Source: Hygrophila difformis (taxonomy: Eukaryota > Streptophyta > Magnoliopsida > Lamiales > Acanthaceae). Taken from it: 64,000 nt of DNA. Under the pieces are notes generated by a model. That model searched no databases, was not told the origin of the DNA, and saw nothing but the letters and a program-made list of their open reading frames with translations. The stretch lies in assembly GCA_030278955.1 (NCBI GenBank), contig JAOANR010000015.1:35930487-35994486 (forward strand), given 5' to 3'. A program made the position numbers and the translations under genes. Below are positions 1 through 12,754 of this stretch, in pieces (the stretch's first letter is position 1; each line of letters starts with the position of its first letter).

Positions 1-3000
1 ATGCAGCTCCCAACAGATATCGTAGAACTTGGTTGTGGCCTGAACTTGCTCATATTGCCCGTAGTCGCTCTGATCCATGGCTTGTGGGCGGTGATCTAAA
101 TTGTACTGCTCGATATGACGAATCTAGGGGAGGTTCTCAGTCTAGTATTTCTTGTGGTGAGCTTAGCAGCTGGTTGGAGGCTCATAATCTCTTGGAACTT
201 AAAGTGTTTGGCAATCGTTTCACTTGGGCTAGAGGTCCATTGAGACGGCGGCTTGACCGATTGATTGGCAATGAGGCCTGGCATGCCAGGTTTCCTCAAA
301 CCACAGTGGAAGTCCTCCCCCGAGTGCAATCGAACCATGCTCCTCTCTTAACCAGGATTTCTGATTTGGTTCCTTCTGGTCATAGACAGCTTCCCAAATC
401 CTTTAAATTTAGGGCTGCTTGGCAGGCCTTTCCATCTTTTCGTAAGCTGATTTCCTCTACATGGAATGTTCAATCTCCAGTTCCTACTCTACTCCATACT
501 CTCAAGGACAAAGCTATGGTTTGGCATGATCAGGTCTTTAGCTCCGTTGGTAAAAGGAATGCCCGGATCAGGGGCAGGCTATCTGGTATTGAGCGCCAGT
601 CGGATTGGGTTGACAACAGTTTCCTAAGGCGCCTTCACAGACAACTATGTACGGAACTTGGTCAAATTTTAGAGAATGAAGAGTTAACTTGGATCCAGCG
701 GAGTACTAGAGATTGGAACTTGGTTGGAGACAACAACTCCAAATTCTATCATAACTTTGTTAATGGTAGGAAAAGGAGAAAGATGTTTACGATCCTTGAG
801 GATGCTACTGGTGTTACTCATATGGGGGAGGCCTCCATTCAAGCTATGGTGGTTGACTATTTCAAAAGTCTTTATCAAGCCTCCCTATTTCTGTCCATGC
901 TAGTCCAGTTGCCTTGGGGAATCTTACCATGCTTAGTAGTCAGGATATGGAAGACCTGGTTGCTGTACCCTCGAAGAGTGAGACATGGGCAGCTGTCAAG
1001 GGTATGGCTGCTTTAAAGGCCCCTGGCCCGGACGGATTCCATGCCATGTTTTTTCAACATAATTGGACTGTTGTAGGAGACTCAGTTCATACCTTTATTT
1101 CAGAATGCTTTAAGGGCCATGGGAACATTGCTGAAGTGAATCATACGGCTATTGTTTTAATTCCAAAGACTCTGAATCCTAAATCGGTCACTCAATTCCG
1201 TCCCATAAGTCTTTGCAATGTTATCTACAAGATTATCACTAAAGTGCTTGTGAACCGCATGACTCATATTCTCCCCCGTCTCATCAGTCACGACCAAGCC
1301 AGCTTTGTCAAAGGGAGACTCATTCAAGACAACATCATTTTGTGTCAGGAGATTATTCACTATCTAGACAAATCGAAGGCCAAACCTGGTTATATGATTC
1401 TTAAACTTGATCTCGAAAAGGCCTACGATAAACTTAGTTGGAATTTTATCCATGATACTCTCATTTCATTTGGTTTCCCTCCCTCATGTATTACTCTTAT
1501 TATGGAATGCATTACTTCTTCTTCCATGCAGGTGCTTTGGAATGGGATTCCTTCTGACTCCTTCACCCCCTCTCGTGGAATCCGGCAAGGGGATCCTATA
1601 TCCCCCTATATTTTTATTCTTTGCATGGAAAGACTTGGGGCCATGATATCCCAAGCTGTGGCTGATAAAAGATGGAAACCCTTGCATTGGGATAATAATC
1701 GACTAATGATTCCTTATATCTTTTTTGCAGATGATATACTCTTGTTTGCCAAAGCTTCTACTGCTCAAGCTTCAAATATTAAAGATATCCTTTCTTATTT
1801 CAGCTCCCTTTCAGGTTTAACTGTTAGCCTAGCTAAATCTCGTGTTTACTTTGGGAAGACCGTTGATCGCCATAGCCGTAGAGATATTACTAATGTGTTA
1901 GGCATTCAGGATGTTCATAATTTAGGCCATTACTTGTGTATTCCCATGGTGGTAGGAAGGAGATCTCATCAGAATTTTAAGTTTCTTATTGATAAGATGA
2001 ATTCAAAGTTAAAAGGGTGGGCTCAGCACCATCTTAGCTTTGCGGGGAGGCTTACTCTTCTCAAATCTGTACTCCACCCCGTATGCATGTATGCTATGCA
2101 AGTCACCCGCCTTCCTTCCAGGACTATCAGTGAGCTTGAGAAGATTTGTCGGGACTTCCTTTGGGGATCTCATGGTAATACTAGAAAGGTCCATCTTATT
2201 GCTTGGGATACCATCACCACGAGCACTGCCCTTGGTGGCCTTGGGATTCGTAAGTTGCGAGACTTAAACACTGCACTTCTCATGAAGAGTTACTGGGGTC
2301 TGCTCACTCGAGACACTATGTGGACGCAGTTGATGAAGAAACGCTATGGTTGGAAAAATCACATCTTTTCTCACCATTCTCAATCCCTATCCTCCTTTGC
2401 CAAAGACCTGCTTTTGATCTACCAATCCTTCCATAACATGCTTGGGTGGCAAGTTGGTAATGGTAAGACTTCTCTTTTTTGGTTGGATCACTGGTCTAAT
2501 TCTAATTCTACTATGCAGGAATTTGCTACTCGACCTCTCTCTCGAACGGAGCTGGATCGCAATGTTGCGTCATACCTGGATGGTTCTTCATGGAGCTTGC
2601 ATGAACTCAACACAATCCTGTCTTCGGATGGTCTCCAGTCCCTCGTCCAGCTTCCGATTTCGTTGAATCCGAGCATGGAGGATCGCCCTCTTTGGAAGCC
2701 TGTTTCTAATGGGCTTTTCTCTATCAGAAGTACTATGGAGCATTTACAGTCATCGCATCCTCTCCCCTCCAACACCTTCTGGAAGAACATTTGGAAATGG
2801 CCCGTGCCTCATCGGGTTAGAACATTTTTGTGGCTTGCCTCTCATGATCGTCTGCTCACAGGCCTTGAACGACAGAGGAGGCATATCTCTCAAGACTCTA
2901 CTTGCTGGAAGTGTGGTACTATTGAGAGCAGTATTCATGCTTTGAGGGACTGCCCTTTTTCAGTCTATATTTGGTTCCAACTTGGTCTTTCCTCTTCCAA

Positions 3001-3766
3001 TACCTTTTGGTCCTCTAACATTCGAGATTGGATTGCTTCTCACGATTGTAACAGCGTTGGGGAAATTAAGGCTGCTACTTTTGGCTTTGGAATTTGGCTT
3101 ATCTGGAAGTTGTAAGGAGTTCTACAGCAATGAGAGTGTTAATTGTAATACAGTTCACACTGTTGTCAGGCGTTCGGTGCATGAATTTTTGGCGGCCCGG
3201 AAGGAGCTCAAGTTGTTTGGTGTGAAGGCGTGGTGCTGTGCGAGGGCTAGGTGGGAAAGACCCCCTGATGGGAGTGTTTCGCAAGGTTCAAGTATGGCAG
3301 GGGGTCTCATTCGCAATTCTGTTGGTGAATGGATGGGAGGTATCAGATCCAAAGGTTCACATCCTGATAGTTTGCATGCAGAGACTTGGGCTATCCTTCT
3401 AACCATGCAGCTGGCTCATATGATGGGTATACCTAAGTTGGAAGTGGAGACTGATAATTTGGAGGTTCCTTCATCTCATCAATTCTCCTACTTCGACTAC
3501 ATCTGCTGTTCATCTTTGGATCTCACAGATAAAGGATATGTCTCATTGGGGTTGGGATGTTTGCTTCTCACATATTCCCCGTTCTTGTAATATAGCTGCA
3601 GATTGGCTTCTTAGAGGATTTCCTCTTTTGGAAGATGTCCAGCATTTTGTTAGACCGCCGGACTATATGCTTGATGTAATTGCTTCTGACCGTTTAGGTC
3701 TGTACCACACTTTGCAAGTTTTGCAATAATATTACGGCTGCGGCCCTCCCTTCTCCCGAAAAAAAA
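1..3766 (+). mobile_element. L1-type LINE, 3' part, frame-broken
   Basis: Non-LTR retrotransposon entering from the left edge. The first part (frame of position 33) is the end of the apurinic endonuclease domain, with GGDLNCT and SNHAPLL. The next frame (914-3115) is one long open stretch carrying the reverse transcriptase: KAPGPDGFHAMFF, FRPISLCNVIYKIITK, FVKGRLIQDN, KLDLEKAYDKLSW, GIRQGDPISPYIF and the catalytic FADD box. It is followed by a zf-RVT domain (CWKCGTIESSIHALRDC). A plant-type RNase H follows in two further frames (about 3240-3729, ending HIPRSCNIAADWL). A short A-run at 3759-3766 marks the 3' end. Three frame changes (near 914-1016, 3000-3240 and 3540) mean it cannot make a full ORF2 protein now. 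The 5' end and left TSD lie outside the window. Confidence 0.93.
914..3115 (+). pseudogene. LINE reverse transcriptase (ORF2 fragment)
   Basis: Long open frame of the LINE at the left edge. It holds all RT blocks, including the catalytic FADDILLF (the usual YADD with Y to F), the thumb region and the zinc-binding zf-RVT domain near its C-terminus. In an intact element it would be fused in frame to the endonuclease upstream and RNase H downstream; here both lie in other frames. The RT part itself has no internal stop, so the frameshifts are probably fairly recent. It is a retrotransposon remnant, not a host gene. Confidence 0.85.
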
Positions 3767-4357
3767 TTTAATAATTCTTATTTTGTGTTTAAATTTACTA
3801 TTGTAAATTTGTGAATTAATTTTGGTATTATGATTATTTTTAAAATTTATTTCCCAATTCACATTATTACATGCATGATGCATCCATAAATTAAATATAT
3901 TCGTAATGAACACACAGCCCAAATTATCCATCTCTATTTATAATGATAGTCCTATGACAAATTGCATCAAATTAAAATAATCTATAATTGAAGAGGATTG
4001 GAAGAACATGCCTACATGCTCTATGTGATATGCACGTTAAAGAACATACAGTATATGCCTCACACGACACCCCATTTAAATATAAATCATTATTACATGG
4101 AACCCAGTAATTAAACACTACAACAAATTGAGCTTAACTAATTACAAAAGCACAACTTATGCTTCCTCAGTTTCTCGACACAAAATTAAAAACACAAAAG
4201 CAAGACAAAACACATATAGCATGATTACATGTTTCATAATCACACTTGAAATGAAATGAACCAACACTGCAATAATAATGATGAATGAGACAATGAATAT
4301 AATCATGAAAAATTATGCAAATAATAAATACTCAACGACGATGCTCATCAGGAATTA
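3767..4357. other. AT-rich intergenic DNA and 3' flank of peroxidase 1
   Basis: No gene or repeat recognised. The part next to 4358 must contain the 3' UTR of the minus-strand peroxidase. Confidence 0.5.
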
Positions 4358-5474
4358 CTAGTTAACGTTCACAACATGGCACTGCTTTCTGATCTCCCCT
4401 TGCGTCCCTGTCTTCACATCGATCTTCCCCATTTTCACCATTGCTGCACCGAACTTCCTCGCCCAAGCGGATCCGGACCGCACATTCTTCAGCACCAGAT
4501 TCTGCGTGAGTGGGCTGTCGAATAGGGTTTGGTCGGATGTGAAGAGCCCCTTGTGATTCCTCAAATTCAGGTAATACTGATTGTCCAATATGTCTGGAGT
4601 CACAATATCGTTGTCCACCTCGATAGTGGAATCATTTCCCGGCGGCGGGCACTTGCCTTTGAGGAATTCAGCAAATCCAGGGTCCAGGGACGGGTCCTGC
4701 GCAACGGTGGCATTGAAATTGTAAAGCCTGCTGGAGAAGGAAGGGCAGTGGGCGTCCCCAATGGAATGAGCCCCGGAAAGCGTCACCATTTCGTCCAGCG
4801 ACAGCCCTTTGACGGCGAAGTTGTCCCTCAGCTGAGTGGCATTGAAGAATGGGGGTGGCAGATTCTGCAGGACTTCCGAACTCAGAGAGACGCGCCCGTC
4901 TTTACGCCCGGAAGGCACCTTGTAGCGAATGTGCCCCGCGATGAAGGCGCTGTCGCGTGCAGCGAAAGCCAGAATGTCGGCGCAGGACACTGTTCCCGGA
5001 CATATGGTCTCGAGCAAGGCCTTGGCCGTGTCTATCACATCAAACCCTTCGAGGCTTAAGTTGGCGATGTTGTCTTTCTCAGCCGGAGGGTTTCCGGGCA
5101 CTGTATCCAGCAGCACGGAGCCATCACAACCCTAGAAATTAATTAAAGCAATTTAATGATTGATTAGCTGCACTAGAAATTACAATATGTAATTGAATTT
5201 GAGTGTTATAGTGTTTGTATGGGGGTGTAGGGGATACCCTGACGAAACAATCATGGAAATGGAGCCTGATGAGGTCAGCAGGGGTTCCAGGGTGGCTGGG
5301 TATAGCTCTGTTGACAATCGCCCTCACGATTCTCTCAGCCTGTGGGCATGTCCTTTTATAGAATCCCACTCTAAGACCGCCCTGAGCCGTAGTGGCACCA
5401 ACACAGAATAGCAGCAGAACCAACGCGATCGTCACAGCCGCTGCTGAAACCATTGATGAGAACCTGGAATTCAT
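4358..5474 (-). CDS. Class III secretory peroxidase (peroxidase 5-like), copy 1
   Basis: Two exons on the minus strand, 5474-5238 and 5131-4358, separated by a 106-bp GT-AG intron; product 336 aa. The start is the ATG at 5474 because it gives a clean signal peptide (about residues 1-30, hydrophobic VTIALVLLLF). The mature enzyme has the distal heme site RLHFHDCF (Arg70, His74), the calcium-site block GCDGSVLLD directly across the splice junction, and the proximal heme ligand in TLSGAHSIG (His201). The eight conserved Cys positions appear to be present. Class III peroxidases are secreted to the wall or vacuole, where they use H2O2 to oxidise phenolics. Within the block after the calcium site it reads LSLEGFDVID where the family usually has SLRGFEVID, so one conserved Arg is Glu. 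Paralogous to the gene at 35288-36532. Substrate specificity cannot be inferred. Confidence 0.95.
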
Positions 5475-5502
5475 TTTGCCCCACAGATTAGGGTTTGCAG
5501 AC

Positions 5503-5508
<6 letters not shown>

Positions 5509-5548
<40 letters not shown>
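5509..5548. repeat. (AT)n microsatellite in the peroxidase 1 leader
   Basis: About 19 uninterrupted AT units from 5511. They lie between the putative TATA box (5598-5605) and the ATG (5474) of peroxidase 1, so they are probably transcribed as 5' UTR. Confidence 0.9.
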
Positions 5549-5550
<2 letters not shown>

Positions 5551-5597
5551 ATGGATTGAAGATTTGGAAGTGAATGATGAAAGAGCCATTAGAAGTG

Positions 5598-5605
5598 TAT
5601 TTATA
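5598..5605 (-). promoter_or_regulatory. Putative TATA box of peroxidase 1
   Basis: Minus-strand TATAAATA, 124 bp upstream of the ATG. Peroxidase 2 has the same octamer at a similar distance, which supports conservation of the core promoter. Confidence 0.6.
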
Positions 5606-5821
5606 GTAGATCAGAGGAGATTGGAGAGGAGGTGCTGTGGTAATTTAAAACAATAATACTATCATGCTGGCATGCATTGTTTAATCATTGAATCGTGAAT
5701 GCATGCAGTCCCTCATCGATCATGCATACACATTAGTAATACTATAGTGGAAATTGGACATCGTCTTCCTCATCATTGAACTGCGTCTATGACTTTGTAA
5801 CCCTAATAATTAATTGTAATT

Positions 5822-5852
<31 letters not shown>

Positions 5853-6087
5853 GTAGCCGTATCTTTTTCTAATTGAAAATTTGAAATAATGTTTCGTCAG
5901 CTTGCCCAGCCCTCCTTTCATTTCTGTGCCGAGGACGGACCAACATGCCTTGGGCATTACCACCTCTGTATTCATAAAAACCTAGTTTTCTACTCCGTCC
6001 GACTCAATTTTTTTTCCGAAGCCACTAGTCAGATAAAGAAGTGGTGGAAGCTCGTGCCACACAAAGCTGTCCATCTCAATTAAGATA

Positions 6088-6405
6088 AAGGATATGTTTG
6101 GAAAATAACTAGAGCTTAGCGTCTGGAGTTTGGAGTTTAGACTCTTAAGTTTGAAATTAATGGTGAAAAATAGTTTTGAATTTAAATAATAGTGTTTGGT
6201 AACACAATTTTAAATTAGAGTTTAGATTCTGGAGTTTGGAAAGCTAAAAGTTGGGGAAGATGAGCGTTCAGAGTTTAGAAATTAAAGTTTGTCAGTTACT
6301 GTAATTAGTGTTTACTATATATATGATTTTAGGCTATTTTTAGTATGTATTTTAAAAGGTAAACACTAATCGCTAGCCTTTATTCCCAAACGCAGCCAAA
6401 ATATT
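6088..6405. mobile_element. hAT-like MITE
   Basis: Ends read ATGTTTGGAAAATAAC on the left and, reverse-complemented, GCGTTTGGGAATAAAGG on the right: imperfect terminal inverted repeats around about 300 bp of noncoding AT-rich DNA. Exact borders and TSD were not resolved. Confidence 0.5.
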
Positions 6406-6771
6406 TTATAAATAACCAAAAAATCAACTTTTAAATATATCACCATCAATAAATACAAACTCATTATCATCAATTCATCATATTATATCGATAAATAAAT
6501 AAATTAAAACTCAAAATACCCTCAACAATAAATTCAAACGCACAATATCACGACATCAAAAAATGAAATAATTAAAATTTCAAATCCACCACTATGTCAC
6601 GTCATATATAAATATCCCTAATAATTTAATTTATAATGCTTTACACATAAAATACCTTGCCAGCACCTAAATGTTGCATCTTGGTTGAAATGGAGTATTA
6701 TTTTACGAGTCTCATAAAATAAAATATAAAGCATTTATAAAAATGGATGTAGTAGATAATACCTCTGTTTC

Positions 6772-7018
6772 TTTTTAAGTGTTACGTTTTTCTTCTGCAT
6801 GTTTGCCAATGCATATTTTAAACTATTAATAACTCAAATTCGGTACAAGTACAAATTCTATTAATTTGATATTTTAAAACTACAAGATGAGACGAATCCA
6901 ATAAAATCTCAATTGACTATATTTTTTCTTGTATAACTATAAGAAAAATAGAAGTCAAAGTGCTACAAGAAACAGTAAAAAAAGTCAAAACGTAACACTT
7001 ATTTAGAAACGGAGGGAG
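6772..7018. mobile_element. Stowaway-like MITE
   Basis: Terminal inverted repeats of the plant Tc1/mariner type (left CCTCTGTTTCTTTTTAAGTG, right ending ACGGAGGGAG), about 247 bp, no coding capacity. The interior holds the AGTCAAAG and ACGAATC tracts that recur in the other Stowaway copies of this window. Confidence 0.75.
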
Positions 7019-8262
7019 AATATTTTATATGTATTTTCTATATATAATTTAGTTTTCACAACAAGTATTATTGTAGCTTGGTCTCCTCAAAAGTTCCATG
7101 GACATTAAAGTAAGAATATATTAGTATTTCCTTAAGAAAAGGATTTGCAGTTTTTAAACTCATGAAGCACTCATAATTTCTTTTTTAAAGAAAATAATGA
7201 AATAGTCGCTGATCAGTTCTCCTATATATGTTATAAAAGTAACAATTAGTATTAGACTTGGTTGATGGCTGCTCTTGGGATCGATTTAAAATTCAAACCC
7301 CATATAATTTGCAGACTTGTATGAACAATATATTATAAGAGTTGCTGAGTTGGCATGCAGATTGGTATATGCATGACTTTTTTTTTTCGGTAAATATATG
7401 CATGACTTTTTGAGATAGTAGGAATTCTAAAATAAATGTTTCACATGGTTCCTATCCCTTCTCTCTACCAATTAATTAATTAATTAATCTCGTGAGAATA
7501 ATAGTACTTATAGATGATTATATATGTAGATGTATGTATATGGCAGACGCAGAGTATTTGGGGCGGGGCGAGGATGCGACTAAATAACTTTTCCGTATTT
7601 TATCTTTAATTTTCATAGGATAATTATTAATTGATTTTTATTTTTTTAGATTGCTAATGATCTCAATATCTTCATCTAACTCTACCTAAGCTATATCTTT
7701 AAAGAATACATATAAGCTTATGTTAAAAAAAGCTCACTAATAAAGAAATATGTTGCATTTTTTTTCCTCTTCTTCCCGTAAATTTCTGGAAAATTATTTA
7801 TAACATAATTAAATTTACATGACTGTATAAAATATTAAAGCCAAGTTTTGAATTTTTGGGGCAGAATTATATAAAAAGAATATTCTAATATAATTAAAAT
7901 AAACATATCTATATAAAAATTAACAGGCACATTTAGGACTCGGGACCATCACTGTGTATGTGTGTGTGGGTTGGGGGTTAGGAATATACATGGAGTCGTT
8001 TTTTGACTTTGCACCGACGAGTTGATGTGAATAATTACAAATGTCAACTCAGTAATATGCGGGGAGAAGTTTATTTTTTTATATTTTGATTCGTTTGTTG
8101 ACGCGATCAGAAACCAGAAAAGAATTACAAGAGGGAATTAACAACATATATCATGAGAATGTTTGGACTTTGGATAATTGCATTATAGTATATCCAGTCC
8201 AGCAAATTACAGAGAATCTAATTGGGATTCCAGCTCCAACATTCAAATTAAATACGGAATAG
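7019..8262. other. AT-rich intergenic DNA
   Basis: No ORF, RNA gene or clear repeat family was recognised. It contains short AT-rich simple tracts and one brief (GT)n stretch near 7957. Confidence 0.4.
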
Positions 8263-8655
8263 ATACTCAAATAGTTTTGTAAGTTTCACTATTATCCAAT
8301 TTTATCTATAAAGTATTTGATTATCTCAAATGGTCCTGTAACTTTCCTAAATAAATTTAATTTTCAATTTTAGGTCAATAAACTTTCATATTTTTCACTT
8401 TTATTACACCAAAAAGTTTCTAAATTTTGTACTTTAATCCTCATTTTTAAAAATATATATCTAATAAGGACTAAATTGTAAAAAATAAAAAAAATTGGTG
8501 GTAAAAGTGAATAATTTAAAAGTTTAGGGGTTTAAAATTGAATATTAAATGCATTTGGGACTATTTCGGCTAAAATATAAAAGTTATAAGACCACTTGAG
8601 ATAATCAAATATTTTATGGACCAAATTGGATAATAATGAAACCTTTGGATTTCTA
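8263..8655. mobile_element. Foldback/MULE-like element with long terminal inverted repeats
   Basis: The left arm (about 8270-8340, with TATTTGATTATCTCAAATGG) is matched in inverted orientation by the right arm (about 8590-8650, with CACTTGAGATAATCAAATA). The arms are roughly 70-90 bp with mismatches, and the centre is noncoding. Confidence 0.6.
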
Positions 8656-8664
8656 AAGTTGAAG

Positions 8665-9013
8665 TGTATTCAATTTATATTTTATAAAGTCGTTAAAAAT
8701 TTTGAGGTATTCAATACAGATTTTAAAAAGTCTTTAAAAATCTAGAGGTATTCAATTTTACAGAATTTTAAAAGTCTTTAAAAATCTAGAGGTATTCAAC
8801 GGTCTGTGGATTTTAATTCTTTATAGATTTTAATGGATTCTCTAAAAAAATATAACTAAACGAAATCTCTCTAAAATCAGCCAAACTCTTCAAGACTCTT
8901 CATGAATTCTATATAAATCAGCCAACTCTATGTGGAGTCTATGGACTTTTTAAATCCACAAACTTTTTTCAAGTCCATAAAAATCTAATAATATACTCTC
9001 AATAGAATACACC
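8665..9013. mobile_element. MITE with GTGTATTC termini and internal tandem repeats
   Basis: Left end GTGTATTCAATTT and right end AATAGAATACACC form an inverted pair. Near the left end a GAGGTATTCAA...AAAGTCTTTAAAAATCTA block is repeated about three times with a period near 50 bp (8690-8810). No protein coding. Confidence 0.5.
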
Positions 9014-9120
9014 ACCTTTTAGTAAATAAAGAAATTGCAAGGTGGCCAATGACGAAATTAAGGAAAAGGTCCAAAGAGTGAACAAACCCTTATTAGCACA
9101 AGTCATGTTGCTGGTTAATT

Positions 9121-12100
9121 GACGGCCATATGGTGGACGACCCAAAGGCAGTGAAGGACAAAGCTTTTGAATATTTTCAACAGGCTTTCAGGAAGTTAGC
9201 GGACGATTATTTCATACCTAGGGTATCGCGTTGAGCAGGTTGGATGAGGAGGACCGGTGCTGGCTTGAGAGGAGTTTTTCAGAGGATGAGGTGAGAGCAG
9301 CATTGTGGAGCTGCGGTGGGAACAAAGCCCCAGGCCCTGACGGCTTTAACTTGGCATTTTTTTTATGAGGTTTTGGGAGGTTCTAAAGGGGGATGCGCTA
9401 GAAATGTTCAAACAGTTCGAGGCGGATGGTTCACTTCCAAATGATGCAAGGGGTTCATTTATCAAACTGATTCTGAAGACCGACAACCCTGTTGAATTTA
9501 GTGACTTTCGACCGATCTCCTTGGTAGGGAGCTTGTACAAATTAATCACCAAAGTCCTGTCTAGGCAGCTACAGGAAGTGATCCCGAAGGTGGTAGGGGC
9601 TTCGCAAATGGCTTTTGTAAAGGGAAGGCAAATTTTGGACGGGGTGCTAGTTGCTTCAGAGATCATTCATTCAACCAGGGTGTCAGGACGCAGTGGCTAT
9701 GTGATTAAGTTCGACTTATCCAAAGCTTACGACAACATTTCTTGGGATGCTTTGACCAGAGTCCTTGAGCTAATGGAATTCGGGGAAAATAGAGGAGTTG
9801 GATCAAGAAATGCGTTACAAAGGCGTCAGCAGCTATCCTTATTAATAGATCCCCAACAAAGTTCTTCAATCTCCAAAAAGGGCTGAGACAAGGAGATCCA
9901 CTCTCCCCTTACCTGTTCATTTTAATGGCCGAAGTTGCTAATAGGTTGGTAACACAAGCTGCTGTGTTGGGCGATTATAAGGGTCTTAGAGCTGGGAAGG
10001 AGGGCGCGGTAATCACCCACTTACAATATGCGGATGACACGCTCTTGTTTTGCGAAGGTAATCTAAACCAGGTGTTACTTATCAAGAGAATTCTTAGATG
10101 TGTTTTGTTGAGTACTGGCCTCAAAATTAATTTCTACAAGAGCAAAATATTTGGAATCAATTGTGTGGAGGAAGAGTTGTACGATGCTGCCAGCTTGCTT
10201 GGAGCGATGTTGGGAATTGGCCAATGACCTATTTGGGGATCCCTATTGGGGGTAGATTGAATGGGAATGATATTTGGAGATCGGTGTTGGCAAAGGTAGA
10301 AAAGAGACTAGCCGGATGGAAAGAAAGAATGTTATCCCAAGCCGGCCGACTGTGCCTAATAAAGTCAGTCATGAGTTGCTTGCCGATATATTTCTTTTCC
10401 ATTTTCAAGGTTCTTAAGGAGATTGCGAAGCAATTGGAAAAGCTTAAACGACGTTTCTTTTGGAACGAATGGGGGGGGGGGGAAGTAGAAAACTTCACAC
10501 GGTGTGTTGGGAAAAGATCTGTTCACAGACGGAAGATGGAGGACTTCACATAAGGAATGTCCAGGAATTCAATGGGTCCTTACTTGCAAAATGGAGATGG
10601 AGATTTGGTCATGAGGACTCACTGTGGAAAGAAGTCATAAACTCTAAATATTATGGGAAGTCGTATCCTTTAGTTTCGGAGCCCATTACCGAAAGATCAA
10701 CGTGGGGTTCTATTTGTCGGGCGTGGGGGGTTAATAGTCAGGAGAGCTTCGTAAACCGGTTCAAAGTTCTGGTGGGGGATGGATGTAGAACCCGATTTTG
10801 GGAAGACGGATGGTCGGATGGTGGGGGGCTCTTTAAAGAGAAGTATTCTAGGATCTACGCTTTAGCAGTCCATAAAAAAGCAACTAATGCTGAAGTTGGG
10901 TTCTGGCAAGGGTTAGGGTGGGAATGGAATATCCAACTTCGAAGAGCCTTGTTCGATTGAGAAGTGGGTGTGTGGAATGCTTTCAAGTATGATATTGGGA
11001 GGATACCAGTTTGCAGGTTTCTGAGGGATAGGGTGTGTTGGATTGGTGAAGGGAATGGAAGATTTTCTACTCGATCGTGTTGGCCACATAGGTCAAAAGG
11101 AGCAACAGGTGAAGTCGGGTAGGTGTGGCGAAGTATTCTGAAAATCGGATGCCCCATGAAGATTAAACTTTTGGCTTGGAAATTGATACAAGGAGCCCTC
11201 CCTGTACGTGCAATCCTTGCTGCTCGTAGCTGCATTCAGGTACAAAATGCTAATTGCCCTTTGTGTGATAGAATTGTTGAGACGGAGGACCACTTGTTTT
11301 GCCAATGTACAATTATCTGTCCGATTTGGTATCAATGTGTTGAGTGGCTTGGGATGGAATGGGCGATGCCTGGCAAAGCTCTCCAGCTGATGGCATGGTT
11401 GTTTAGAATTGATCCTAAGAAAGGTCTGAGTTGTGTTTGGAGGCTAACCTGCCTGGCAGTTGTGTGGACCGTCTGGAAGTGGAGAAACGAAGTGATCTTT
11501 AAGGGGAAAATTTTTAAGCATCAAGAGGTTTTGGAGGAAATAAAATGGCGAGTTGGCAGTTGGTGGAAAATTCAAAGAGGCCGACGGAACCACATCGGGG
11601 TTGTGTTGGAAACAGCTTTCCAGAAAGCTTTGCTTCAACAGGCTGGAAGGGGTGGAAAGCTCCTCGCATAGGGTTGGTATGGGAAAGACCGCTTGAGGGG
11701 TAGTGGAAGATCAACACGGACGGATCATCCTTGGGGAATCCCGGACCGGCCGGGGTTGGAGGAGTGATAAGGGATGATAAGGGGGAAGAGTTGTTCATCC
11801 TTGCTGACTATGTTGGCACGACCGATTCGACAAAAGCCGAACTCACGGCTGTCAACAGGGTATGTAGTGCTATTTTAAGAGATCAAAAGTTCCCCTTGCC
11901 CATGTTAGTGTTGGAATGTGACTCTATGAACGTTGTTGGCTGGCTTAAAGACCCTTCTTCTATCCCATGGCGATTGCATAAGCTTATTGCATCTATTTTT
12001 GTGGTGTTGAGTTGTGGAGGGTTGATTAGAATTCAACATATACTTCGTGAACGTAACGTTTTGTCTGATTTCTTGGCTAAACAAGGTGCAATGGGAGTAA

Positions 12101-12262
12101 GCAAAATTGAGGAGTGGCCGTAGGGGGTATTGCGTGTGTCGGTTAGGGAGTTAATTTATGTACTACTTTGTTTGTGAAGGCTGGAACGTTGCATCTGGTT
12201 ATGCGGTCAAAGCCTCGGTTCTTGATGGAATAAAAAAGTCGTATCTCAAAAAAAAAAAAATT
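9121..12262 (+). mobile_element. 5'-truncated L1-type LINE with TSDs and poly(A)
   Basis: Begins inside the segment upstream of RT (NKAPGPDGF at about 9320) and ends in an A-run at 12248-12260. Near-identical 14-mers flank it, GTTGCTGGTTAATT (9107-9120) and GTTGCAGGTTAATT (12263-12276), as expected for target-primed insertion. RT blocks seen: FVKGRQILDG, KFDLSKAYDNISWD, LRQGDPLSPYLF, QYADDTLLF, YLGIPIGG. The zf-RVT domain lies near 11123-11300 and RNase H at 11710-12120 (NTDGSSLGNPGPAGVGG). The frame changes repeatedly (about 9886, 10200, 10470, 10960 and 11690), so it is dead. It differs in sequence from the LINE at the left edge and is a separate lineage. Confidence 0.93.
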
Positions 12263-12400
12263 GTTGCAGGTTAATTATCAAGGAACATCATAACATATAG
12301 CATATTGCTGCATGCACAAGCTGAACTCTGAAGTCTCTGATGTGGGGTGGAATTAATTAGAAGATGATAAAAATGGCTTTTGTTAAGAAAAATAGCTTTT

Positions 12401-12754
12401 TGTTGTATAACAATTAATTAATGTACAATAGGCGGAGGATTTGTAATAGATGATTACGGAGGAAGTGTGGGTTGAAAGTTTAATAATATGTACAAAATAG
12501 ATGTATGTATGATATTAATCTTGTGTGATGAAGCAGATATACAAATGGAGAGAAGATGGAAAAGTGGAACAACAGCAAATGCTTTCATTCTTTCATCGTG
12601 TGTGTCCAAAATTACAAAGTATTATGCTATTTATATGGATATTAACAAGTGATTATTAAATCACACACATTCCATCATTTGACAAGTGTACAACACTTGT
12701 AATAGCATCATGGCTATTATGGACATGCATTATTAGAACTATTGCCACGTAACA
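12401..12754 (-). repeat. Copia LTR (3' LTR in element sense)
   Basis: Same sequence as 16132-16483 and as the LTR copies in array units 2-5 (23166-23517, 25990-26341, 28813-29164, 31615-31966). It ends ...CACGTAACA next to the polypurine tract. Confidence 0.85.

Noticed and set aside
33..1016. Stand-alone endonuclease-like host gene
   Set aside because: It is the endonuclease end and RT start of a LINE ORF2, cut by the window edge and a frameshift.
4529..5059. 176-aa plus-strand ORF across the peroxidase 1 exon, and the similar 35252-35797 ORF
   Set aside because: Shadow frames of the two peroxidase genes; the minus-strand frames carry all family motifs and correct splice sites.
5474..5504. 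Upstream TTG as peroxidase 1 start (10 residues longer)
   Set aside because: It is not ATG, and the ATG at 5474 gives a normal signal peptide length.
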